Positions 25,929 through 33,578 of a stretch of DNA of 64,000 nt are shown piece by piece; the stretch's first letter is position 1, and the number at the start of each line of letters is the position of its first letter. The notes under the pieces were generated by a model. That model was not told where the DNA came from, ran no database searches, and was given only the letters and a program-made list of their open reading frames with translations. The position numbers and the translations under genes are program-made. The stretch is from an uncultured Bacteroidales bacterium (GTDB lineage Bacteria; Bacteroidota; Bacteroidia; Bacteroidales; Bacteroidaceae), in assembly GCA_902774275.1 (NCBI GenBank), contig CACYHN010000021.1, positions 1 through 64,000 of the forward strand, written 5' to 3'.

Positions 25929-26678
25929 ATGGAATACAAGGAACGCAGCTATCGCAGCCGTTTCTCTAATGACGAGAGACGCTGGTTCTGCGTAAAGTTC
26001 CTTGAATCAGACCTTTGGATAGGAGTCGATAACGGCTCCTATTCTGCGTCTATGGAGCAGGAAGTGTATGGGGCGCTCGTGGAGTTGCGCCGCACAATGG
26101 ATGCCTATCTGCTCATGGATCCCGGCTATAAGGCCGCTCTGACGCCCTATGATGCAGACCTAGAGGCTCCTGCTATTCTGAAAGAGATGTCGCGCGTAAG
26201 CCACAAGACAGGGATAGGTCCAATGAGTGCAGTAGCGGGTGCTGTTGCCAAGAATGTTGCCGATTTCATAAAGAGCAGGTTTAATGTTAAAGAGGTAATT
26301 GTTGAGAACGGTGGGGATATTTATGCTGAGGCAGCCTCTGATATGGATATAAGCGTTTTTGCCGGCCTATCCCCATTATCTGAAAGAGTAGGGCTCCACA
26401 TACCTGCATCGGCTTTTCCACTTGGTATTTGTACCTCCAGCGGCACTGTAGGCCCTTCTCTTAGCCTTGGCCGCGCCGATGCCATGATGATAATCTGCAA
26501 AGACGTTCTGTTAGCTGACAGCTACGCGACAGCTTTTGCAAATCGCATCCAAACAATCAATGATCTGCAACCAGTCATAGATAGGATATCCAATACTTCC
26601 GATATTCTGGGAGCGTTAGCCGTAAAAGATGACCGACTTGCAGTATGCGGCCTCTACGAGCTGAGACTTTTCAAATAA
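25929..26678 (+). CDS. UPF0280 (COG2122) ApbE-like protein
   Basis: The protein has 249 residues from the ATG at 25929, 4 bp after the ferredoxin gene. Family motifs: ERSYRSRF near the start, GIGPMSAVAGAVA, and the ApbE-like VIVENGGDIYAEA. A late Gly/Ser segment (GICTSSGTVGPSLSLGRAD) is also typical. UPF0280 proteins resemble the FAD:protein FMN transferase fold, and in methanogens the gene has been linked to sulfur handling for homocysteine and cysteine. The three-gene order DUF39, NIL-ferredoxin, UPF0280 supports a role in the same pathway here. The exact reaction is not established. Confidence 0.85.
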   Translation: MEYKERSYRSRFSNDERRWFCVKFLESDLWIGVDNGSYSASMEQEVYGALVELRRTMDAYLLMDPGYKAALTPYDADLEAPAILKEMSRVSHKTGIGPMSAVAGAVAKNVADFIKSRFNVKEVIVENGGDIYAEAASDMDISVFAGLSPLSERVGLHIPASAFPLGICTSSGTVGPSLSLGRADAMMIICKDVLLADSYATAFANRIQTINDLQPVIDRISNTSDILGALAVKDDRLAVCGLYELRLFK

Positions 26679-26741
26679 AAGGGCTAAAGCCCCAAACTGA
26701 AAAAGTCTCGCACATTATTTTATTTCGCTAACGCGAAAAAC

Positions 26742-26824
26742 GCGCGACCAGTGGGAGGGGCCCGCGCCATAGGCGTGGGAGGGCCGGCCGAAGGCCGCTT
26801 TTGGAAGGGTATCACCCCTTTTTT
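26742..26824. repeat. GC-rich repeat block and terminator in front of the GH115 reading frame
   Basis: GTGGGAGGGGCCCGCGCC and GTGGGAGGGCCGG form the complement of the CCCTCCC motif at 24207 and 38458. It ends in a terminator hairpin, AAGGGTATCACCCCTT followed by TTTTT (26806-26824). This lies only 3 bp before the first usable codon of GH115. Confidence 0.7.
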
Positions 26825-26826
26825 AT

Positions 26827-29337
26827 TTGGAAAGTCGCGCTGATAACAAAGGCATTTCATTTAATGAGTTATCCGGTGACAGATTTACTCTTATTGACAA
26901 CGGCAACCCTGTTCAGATTCTGGCTGATGAGGCCGATAAGAGCGGTGTTCAGATTGCTCTGAAGGCTTTGCAGAAGGATTTCAATGCTGTAGCAGGGCAG
27001 GAGGCTAAGGTGATTTATGATGCAGCCGGCATAAGCGGTAAGCCTGTGATTGTAGGTACAATTGACAGCAAGTACATTGCTCAGGTCATCAAGTCTAAGA
27101 AGATCAACAAGAAGGATCTGCAGGGCAAGCGTGAAAAGTACATCATGACCGTTGTGGAGAATCCTATCAAGGGTATTGATGAGGCTCTGGTGATTGCAGG
27201 TAGCGATATGCGCGGTACCATTTACGGTATCTACGAACTGTCCGAGCAGATAGGCGTATCACCCTGGTACTACTGGGCAGACGTGCCAATAGAGCATCAG
27301 GATAACGTATCACTTGCCAAGGGCACATACACCGCAGGTGAGCCTGCAGTGACCTACCGCGGCATATTCCTGAACGATGAGGCTCCGTGCCTGACCACAT
27401 GGGTCAAGAACACATTCGGCACCGAGCGCGGCGGCCACGAGTTCTACGCCAAGTGCTTTGAACTGATACTGAGATTGCGCGGTAACTTTATGTGGCCCGC
27501 CATGTGGGACTGGGCATTCTATGCCGATGACCCCGAGAACTCCAAGACAGCCAATGACATGGGCGTGATAATGGGAACATCTCACCATGAGCCGATGGCC
27601 CGCAACCATCAGGAATGGGCCCGTAACCCCAAGGCCTACGGCGGCCAGTGGGATTATACCGCTAACAAGCAGGAGTTGCAGAGGTTCTTCCGTGAGGGAG
27701 TGGAGCGTGCCAAGAATACCGAGGACCTTATTACTATAGGTATGCGCGGTGACGGTGATGCCGAGCTGCGCGGAAGCGACGAGGATAACATGAAAATGCT
27801 GGAGGGCCTCTTTGCCGACCAGCGCCAGATAATCAAGGAGGTGACCGGCAAGCCGGCCGAGCAGCGTCCGCAGGTATGGGCACTCTATAAGGAGGTTCAG
27901 ACCTATTATAATAAGGGCCTGCGTGTGCCTGACGATGTGATAATCCTGCTGTCCGATGACAACTGGGGCGATATTCGTCGCCTGCCCAATGCCGAGGAGC
28001 GCAAGCGTAAAGGCGGCTGGGGTATGTACTATCATGTGGACTATGTAGGTGCTCCGCGTAACTCAAAGTGGTTGAATATCACTCCGATACAGCACCTCTG
28101 GGAACAGATGCAGCTTACCTATGACTACGGAGTTGACAAGATTTGGGTACTCAACGTAGGTGACCTTAAGCCTATGGAGTATCCTATCACCCTGTTCCTG
28201 GATATGGCCTGGAACCCCACATCATTCACCGTTGACAACCTGCTGGACCACACATATGAGTTCTGCAAGGAGTTCTTTGGTGAGGAGGAGGCTAAGGAGG
28301 CAGCCCGCATATTGAACCTTTGCTGCAAGTATAACGGCCGCATTAGCGCCGAGATGCTTGACGCCCGTCAGTACTACACGCTTGAGACCGGTGAGTTTGA
28401 GCAGGTTTGCGACGATTACGCACGCTTAGAGGCCGAGGCCCTGCGTCAGTACCTCAAACTGAAACCAGAATATCGTGACGCTTATCAGCAGATAATACTG
28501 TTCCCCGTTCAAGCTATGGGTAACATTTACGATATGTATTACAGTCAGGCCATGAACCAGAAGCTGGCTCGCAACAACGATCCTGCCGCAAACTACTGGG
28601 CAGAGCGTTGTGAACGTGACTTTAAGCGTGATGCCGAGCTGTGCGCATATTACAACAAGGAGATGGCTGGCGGCAAGTGGAACGGCATGATGATCCAGAA
28701 GCACATAGGCTACACCTCTTGGAACGATAACTTCCGTGCCGATACACAGCCCCGTGTAACCCGCGTTGAGGTAGGAGAGAAGAATGGAGGATACGTTTTC
28801 ACTCAGAAGGATGGTGTTGTTGCCATGGAGGCAGAGCACTACTATGCACAGACTCCTGTTACTGCAGGTTCTGCACATTGGACTACAATTCCTTTCATGG
28901 GCCGTACACTCTCTGGCGTTGCTCTGATGCCTTACAGCCAGCCTACTGATGGCGCCAGCATGACCTACAAGTTCAACCTTACTGATGATGTTGAGAATCT
29001 CTCAGCTGTGATTGCAGTTAATGCTACATTGACATTCTACCGTCTTGAGGGACACCGCTATATGGTAAGCCTGGATGGCGGTAAGGAGGTTGAAGTAGTG
29101 TTCAATGAGCGTCTGAATGAGGATCAGCGCAATATCTACTCAGTTTACTATCCCACAGTTGCAACCCGCGTAAAGGATGACCGCGTACAGCTGGGCAAGG
29201 CTGCCAAGGGCGAGCACACTCTGACTATCCGTCCCATTGAACCGGGTACGGTATTTGAGAAGGTGGTGATTGATGCTGGCGGGTATATTAAGAGTTATTT
29301 GTTTATGCCGGAGTCTCCGTACGTCAGGGAAAATTGA
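26827..29337 (+). CDS. Glycoside hydrolase family 115 (alpha-glucuronidase-like), 5' end missing
   Basis: At 836 residues it matches GH115 enzymes that remove 4-O-methyl-glucuronic acid from xylan. The mature start (RFTLIDNGNPVQILAD), the catalytic-domain segments YRGIFLNDEAPCLTTW, RGNFMWPAMWDWAFY and GTSHHEPMARNHQEWA, and a C-terminal beta domain (GVVAMEAEHYYAQT; HTLTIRPIEPGTVFEKV) are intact. Bacteroidales homologs are secreted, but here no signal peptide, ATG or promoter precedes the domain. The frame is open only back to 26773 and begins in a GC-rich repeat ending in a terminator. The TTG at 26827 is the only plausible initiation codon. The gene is probably 5'-truncated by insertion or rearrangement, or the assembly is wrong here. 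The last codons (REN, stop) lie in a heptad repeat. Confidence 0.8.
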   Translation: MESRADNKGISFNELSGDRFTLIDNGNPVQILADEADKSGVQIALKALQKDFNAVAGQEAKVIYDAAGISGKPVIVGTIDSKYIAQVIKSKKINKKDLQGKREKYIMTVVENPIKGIDEALVIAGSDMRGTIYGIYELSEQIGVSPWYYWADVPIEHQDNVSLAKGTYTAGEPAVTYRGIFLNDEAPCLTTWVKNTFGTERGGHEFYAKCFELILRLRGNFMWPAMWDWAFYADDPENSKTANDMGVIMGTSHHEPMARNHQEWARNPKAYGGQWDYTANKQELQRFFREGVERAKNTEDLITIGMRGDGDAELRGSDEDNMKMLEGLFADQRQIIKEVTGKPAEQRPQVWALYKEVQTYYNKGLRVPDDVIILLSDDNWGDIRRLPNAEERKRKGGWGMYYHVDYVGAPRNSKWLNITPIQHLWEQMQLTYDYGVDKIWVLNVGDLKPMEYPITLFLDMAWNPTSFTVDNLLDHTYEFCKEFFGEEEAKEAARILNLCCKYNGRISAEMLDARQYYTLETGEFEQVCDDYARLEAEALRQYLKLKPEYRDAYQQIILFPVQAMGNIYDMYYSQAMNQKLARNNDPAANYWAERCERDFKRDAELCAYYNKEMAGGKWNGMMIQKHIGYTSWNDNFRADTQPRVTRVEVGEKNGGYVFTQKDGVVAMEAEHYYAQTPVTAGSAHWTTIPFMGRTLSGVALMPYSQPTDGASMTYKFNLTDDVENLSAVIAVNATLTFYRLEGHRYMVSLDGGKEVEVVFNERLNEDQRNIYSVYYPTVATRVKDDRVQLGKAAKGEHTLTIRPIEPGTVFEKVVIDAGGYIKSYLFMPESPYVREN

Positions 29338-29467
29338 GAATTGAAAATTGAAAATTGAAAATTGAAAATTATAAAAAAGGTTCGGAAAACTCCGAACCTT
29401 TTTTAATGTCGCGGGTTATTACGCAGGTGCTTGTTAATTTTCAATTTTCAATTTTCAATTTTCAATT
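29333..29467. repeat. Heptad-flanked terminator cassette, copy 3
   Basis: The left array (29333-29370) includes the GH115 stop codon. The inverted array (29435-29467) ends at the base next to the TAG of the convergent Gly-rich gene. The conserved part is AATGTCGCGGGTTATTACGC and AGGTGCTTGTTAATT, nearly identical to copy 1. Confidence 0.87.
29373..29404. terminator. Bidirectional intrinsic terminator
   Basis: A perfect 14-bp stem, AAAAAAGGTTCGGA with TCCGAACCTTTTTT, has a four-base loop and lies between convergent genes. Confidence 0.9.
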
Positions 29468-30199
29468 CTAAAAGTCCAAGCTTACCGTGAGTCCAAAAGC
29501 GGGGGACTTATCGGTAGGTAGGAATACTGTGGGTTCAAACTCAAACTGCAGGAGTTTGGCGGCCTGCCTTAATTCAAGTTCATTGTTGTACTCATCCGCT
29601 ATCTTTTCTATCGCGCGTTTAGCCTTACCTCTGCCTATGCGGCCCCAGCAATAGAATGTGAGTGCCGGTACTGCTAATGCTCCTGAGATTATGTATAGCT
29701 TCTCTGACAGCCCAGGATCATCATCCGATCTGTGAGTGGCCGCTATAAGTGTAAGGATTGCGGTGGGAACAATAAGTATGGTTCCTATGGTTTCCTTATT
29801 ATCGGCTTTAATGAAACTTTTACGGGCAGCATCAAATCTCTCAAACTGAACGGAATCCAGAAGCTGCTTCAAATCATCGTCACGGATAGCGTTGCCTGCG
29901 CCTCGGCCCTCTACGAAAGTAAGGTTGGCACTGCTTCTTTCAAGAGCCGTACTGTCATTAAGGGTGTTGAAGCTACCCCAGCCGCCAAAGCCGCCGCCCA
30001 TACCGCCACGGCCTCCACCGCCTCCAAAGCCGCCTCCGCCGCCCATGCCCATACCGCCGCCGAAGCCGCCGCCTCCGCCCATACCACCGCCTCCACCGAA
30101 GCCACCTCCGCCGCCTCCGCCACGCTGAGCAAAGGTTACAACAGAAATCATCAGTATAAAAAACAGTGTAATGGTTCTTTTGAGGTTCATATCGGGCAT
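29468..30199 (-). CDS. Secreted Gly-rich membrane-associated protein of unknown function
   Basis: The protein has 243 residues. The signal peptide (NLKRTITLFFILMISVVTFA) is directly followed by a 50-residue tract made almost only of Gly with Phe and Met (GGGFGGGGGMGGGGGFGGG). The remainder has one or two hydrophobic helices (TIGTILIVPTAILTLIA; LYIISGALAVPALTFYCWG) and an amphipathic charged region (AKRAIEKIADEYNNELELRQ). I do not recognise a domain. Met-4 (30190) is an alternative start. It lies 62 bp downstream of the CotH gene on the same strand, and CotH also has Gly/Phe tracts, so a common role in the envelope is possible. Confidence 0.68.
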   Translation of the reverse strand: MPDMNLKRTITLFFILMISVVTFAQRGGGGGGGFGGGGGMGGGGGFGGGMGMGGGGGFGGGGGRGGMGGGFGGWGSFNTLNDSTALERSSANLTFVEGRGAGNAIRDDDLKQLLDSVQFERFDAARKSFIKADNKETIGTILIVPTAILTLIAATHRSDDDPGLSEKLYIISGALAVPALTFYCWGRIGRGKAKRAIEKIADEYNNELELRQAAKLLQFEFEPTVFLPTDKSPAFGLTVSLDF

Positions 30200-30261
30200 A
30201 GTAATTTACCGGGTTAGAGTTCTAATTTCCTATTAGACTCCATTCAGCCTTTTTGGTTTAA

Positions 30262-32004
30262 TCACTTCCAGTTTTTATCAAGGAAAGCTATGCGGTCAGC
30301 AAACCACTTCTTGAGTATGCCTATTTCCTCATCGTAGCTGGAGACGGTGTATGCAGAGAACATACCTGCTGCTCCACCGCCACCGAAACCTCCGAATCCG
30401 CCGCCTCCGGGGAATCCTCCTCCAAAGCCTCCGAATCCACCAAATCCGCCGTTCTGCTGTCCCTGGGCATTCTGACCGTCATCTTTCTTGGGAACCAGAA
30501 GGTCTGAATATTTTGTGTACTGACGGGCCTGAGCCTCCTGAAGTTGAGCGGCGTGCTCATCAATGAAACGGTTTATGCTTTCAATGCTCAGATAGTCCTT
30601 GCGTAGTTCTTTCCAGCGAGCCTTGACCTTAGCCATGAAAGCGGGATCCTCTGTAAGGCGTTTCCACATAGCGGGGGTGGGGTTGGTCTCACTGCCTTCA
30701 TACACCCATGCCTCAATATTGTTGGCGTTGGCAAAATTGCAGTTTCCGTATGCCAGGTTGTAATCCCATACTGTGCCGGCATGCAGTTTGCCGCCTGTAC
30801 CGTCCTCATTCTGCTTGGTCTTATAGAAATAGGTGCTGCGCTTGAGACCATCGGCATTAAGGCTGAGCTCAGTATGAATGAAGTAATCTACAAATGACTC
30901 CACATCGATGTATTTGGCGTAGCCGTTAACCGGGTCTGCAAAATCATCGCTCTGGATTACCTTCTCAACGGTATTTACATAATCGGATATATATTCCTGC
31001 TGTTTATCAGTCAGTTTGCTGGCCTTGGGGTAGAATATGGTCCACGTTACGGTTGCACGACCACCCATACCTCCGAATCCGCCCATTCCGCCACCGAATC
31101 CGCCGAACATGCCACCTACGTTGGTGTTCATGATGCCGGGTACATCGGATGTGAATGATTTCTCACCTTCATCGGGCGGGTCAACACGTACTATGTAACC
31201 GCCTGTGATATCGATACCTGTGGTATCCTTAGAGGTGAGCTTGGCTATGTCAATGCGGTTCTTGCCGCGTTTGATCTTTTCACAAAGTGTGTAAACGCCT
31301 ATGTACTTGCCGTTCATGACTACCTCACAATAGCGTGTGTGCGGTGCCCAATGGCCCATGTTATTCCACATGTCAAATGCAAACGCATCACGCATCATTG
31401 AGACGTCATTATATGGAGCCAGCAGCACCCAGTCATTATCGGCCGGCATGCCTAAAAGTTCCACATCATTGGCCTTGCCTTCAGAGGTTACTGTCTCAAA
31501 TGTAAAACGCTTCTGATCAAAGAACAGTGATGAATTTCCGCGAAGCTTTATCTTGATGTTTCCGTCATATCCGTTAGCCGGATCAGTTATTTTATTGCGT
31601 TTCTTGCCATTGTCAATGATCTTCATTGTGGCACCGGACTTCTCCCTGTTGGTGAGTGTCTTGCCCTCTGTCTGGATAATCACGATAGGCAGGTTTGATG
31701 ATGTAAACTCCACATCATTACGGGTTGTGGTAGGGTCATATTCCGTACCCATTCCAAAGCCGCCGCCAAAGCCTCCGAATCCGCCTCCGCCGGGGAAACC
31801 GCCTGGCATCTGGCCTCCTTCCTGATCCTGAACGGGGAAGCGTCCGCCAAAACCACCGGGGAATCCGCCACCTGGGAAACCGCCTCCCTGAAATCCTCCA
31901 ACACCTCCGGGGAAACCTCCGCCGGGAAACTGTGAACACACTGTCAAGGGCAATACTACTACTGCACCGATTAAAAGAATCTTTCTGACTGACTTGAGTG
32001 ACAT
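30262..32004 (-). CDS. CotH kinase family protein with Gly/Phe-rich tracts, secreted
   Basis: The protein has 580 residues with a signal peptide (KILLIGAVVVLPLTVCSQ). CotH-family motifs: KIKLRGNSSLFFDQKRF, DWVLLAPYNDVSMMRDAFAF, CEVVMNGKYIGVYTLCEKIK and, as the metal-site segment, TVWDYNLAYGN. The last Asp often found there is Asn here. CotH proteins are atypical protein kinases; in Bacteroidales the secreted members have no assigned target. Three Gly/Phe tracts are inserted: after the signal peptide (GGGFPGGVGGFQGGGFPGG), mid-domain near residue 310 (GGMFGGFGGGMGGFGG), and near residue 530 (GGFGGFGGFGGGFPGGG). A hairpin follows the divergently placed SGNH gene upstream. Confidence 0.82.
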   Translation of the reverse strand: MSLKSVRKILLIGAVVVLPLTVCSQFPGGGFPGGVGGFQGGGFPGGGFPGGFGGRFPVQDQEGGQMPGGFPGGGGFGGFGGGFGMGTEYDPTTTRNDVEFTSSNLPIVIIQTEGKTLTNREKSGATMKIIDNGKKRNKITDPANGYDGNIKIKLRGNSSLFFDQKRFTFETVTSEGKANDVELLGMPADNDWVLLAPYNDVSMMRDAFAFDMWNNMGHWAPHTRYCEVVMNGKYIGVYTLCEKIKRGKNRIDIAKLTSKDTTGIDITGGYIVRVDPPDEGEKSFTSDVPGIMNTNVGGMFGGFGGGMGGFGGMGGRATVTWTIFYPKASKLTDKQQEYISDYVNTVEKVIQSDDFADPVNGYAKYIDVESFVDYFIHTELSLNADGLKRSTYFYKTKQNEDGTGGKLHAGTVWDYNLAYGNCNFANANNIEAWVYEGSETNPTPAMWKRLTEDPAFMAKVKARWKELRKDYLSIESINRFIDEHAAQLQEAQARQYTKYSDLLVPKKDDGQNAQGQQNGGFGGFGGFGGGFPGGGGFGGFGGGGAAGMFSAYTVSSYDEEIGILKKWFADRIAFLDKNWK

Positions 32005-32059
32005 ATCTATAATTTAATACATATAGACTATTGTCAGAATCGCAAAAAGTTAAACGCAA

Positions 32060-32093
32060 AGGGGCGGTTCTGAACACAAACAGAACCGCCCCT
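32060..32093. terminator. Hairpin sharing its stem with the 19.7-kb palindrome
   Basis: A 13-bp perfect stem, AGGGGCGGTTCTG with CAGAACCGCCCCT, is preceded by AACGCAA as at 19663. It follows the SGNH hydrolase gene on the minus strand and probably ends its transcript. Confidence 0.7.
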
Positions 32094-32114
32094 AACATAT
32101 TTTACCCTATGAGT

Positions 32115-33314
32115 TTACTTCTCAAACAGTTTGAGGTCTATGCAGTTACCCATCTGGACGTAACCTTCTGCATTGGGGTGCAGATAATCGTTCTCAAACA
32201 GATACTTGGGGTTGAGCTGTGCGGGGTCATCGGGATTACCCATGGCTGCATCAAAGTCAATGACACCGTCAAAATAACCTCCGTTGCGGATCCACTGGTT
32301 GAGTTGCTGACGTCCTGCCTCATGGTTCTCACTGTAATAGTTGTTGCCCTTGAACTGCATTACGGGAGCACCGTAAACAAGAATGCCGCGCTCGTGTGCC
32401 TCATCTATGATCTGTTTGTAAACTTCTATGATCTGCTTTGCTTTTGCGGTTGCATCACCATAGCCGCCCAGGTCATTGACACCCTCAAACAGGATGATGT
32501 ATTTTACGCCCTCCTGCTGGAACAGGTCACGCGGATAACGGCTCTTGCCGGTAGGTCCAAGGCCGCCGTTAAGTATGCAGTTTCCGCCAAGACCCATGTT
32601 CAGCACTGATACACGCTTGGTCTTCTTATTGGCAAGCAGACGGCGTGACAGGTTATCGGTCCAACGGTTCTGCTCATTGGTGGTTGAACCACGACCATCA
32701 GTTATGGAGTTGCCCAGGACTACTATGGCGCGGGCCTTCTTCTCAGCCTTGATCTCAATGGCGTTAATGATGTACCAGTGGGCAGTCTTTACAGCATTTG
32801 TAAAGTCTGAGCCCTGACCTTCAATAAGATATGAATCAGTACGTGAGCCGGGGTGGCCTGTCACGCTGGTTGATGAAGCCTCACCCAGATGCATGGTGAT
32901 GGCAACATTCTCACGTGTACCCATGGGGAACTTGACTGGATCTGACGTAACGAGTTTACCGGGCTCTATGGTAACTGATTTCTTGCCACCGAATGTGAGG
33001 CTTACCTCTGTTCCGGCAATGATGTCACTGCTGCTGCCGGCTGTGGCTGCACGTGCTATCTCTGCTGCGTTGATGGTTACAGGACCCTGGCTGAACTCAT
33101 TTGAGAACTTTACGCGGACTTCCTTGCCGCTGATGGACGTCTGTACTATCTGACGTATTGAATTGTTGCCAAGGCCTGGGGCTGGGGGACAGTTGTGGGG
33201 CTCAACCACCTGCTCTGCGGTGGCCCATGTAGCTACCCAATGCTTTTTTGCGCTGGCTGAACTGATTGTCAAAAATGACAGGACTACTGTAAGTAATGCA
33301 CTTTTAATTCTCAT
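32115..33314 (-). CDS. GDSL/SGNH-family esterase, secreted
   Basis: The protein has 399 residues from the ATG at 33314, which gives a clean signal peptide (RIKSALLTVVLSFLTISSASA). The SGNH blocks are present: catalytic Ser in VVLGNSITDGRG, block II Gly in NMGLGGNCI, block III Asn in FEGVNDLGG and the block V Asp/His region NDYLHPNAEGY. Family members remove acetyl or acyl groups from glycans. It is divergent from the HTCS regulator and near GH115, so deacetylation of a plant polysaccharide is a fair guess. A TACCTTTG -7 box is seen on the minus strand at 33361-33354. Confidence 0.88.
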   Translation of the reverse strand: MRIKSALLTVVLSFLTISSASAKKHWVATWATAEQVVEPHNCPPAPGLGNNSIRQIVQTSISGKEVRVKFSNEFSQGPVTINAAEIARAATAGSSSDIIAGTEVSLTFGGKKSVTIEPGKLVTSDPVKFPMGTRENVAITMHLGEASSTSVTGHPGSRTDSYLIEGQGSDFTNAVKTAHWYIINAIEIKAEKKARAIVVLGNSITDGRGSTTNEQNRWTDNLSRRLLANKKTKRVSVLNMGLGGNCILNGGLGPTGKSRYPRDLFQQEGVKYIILFEGVNDLGGYGDATAKAKQIIEVYKQIIDEAHERGILVYGAPVMQFKGNNYYSENHEAGRQQLNQWIRNGGYFDGVIDFDAAMGNPDDPAQLNPKYLFENDYLHPNAEGYVQMGNCIDLKLFEK

Positions 33315-33353
33315 AGTTTTATAGTTTTGGTTGTTAATATCGGAAATCTTTTT

Positions 33354-33361
33354 CAAAGGTA
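33354..33361 (-). promoter_or_regulatory. -7 box of the SGNH esterase gene
   Basis: TACCTTTG on the minus strand, 40 nt before the start codon. TTTC lies 20 nt further out as a weak -33 box. Confidence 0.5.
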
Positions 33362-33477
33362 TATAAAAAGAGTGTTTTGATGAAACCAAAACCGTAAATA
33401 CTACATGAAAAACAGCATTGCATCAAACACTATTCCTGATTTGATTTCAAAGGAAACATATCCGTAATTGTTTCATC

Positions 33478-33527
33478 TGTTCCATATATTAAGATTTGTT
33501 CCAAAAGCGTACGTTAACTATGGAACA
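33478..33527. promoter_or_regulatory. Inverted repeat between the SGNH and HTCS genes, possible operator
   Basis: TGTTCCATA (33478-33486) and TATGGAACA (33519-33527) are perfect inverted 9-mers, with TTTGTTCC repeated between them. A -7 box for the HTCS gene, TATCTTTG (33544-33551), lies just downstream. Confidence 0.5.
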
Positions 33528-33578
33528 TTTAGAAATATTGGAGTATCTTTGTCTTTATACAAATTATTCATTGGCCTT

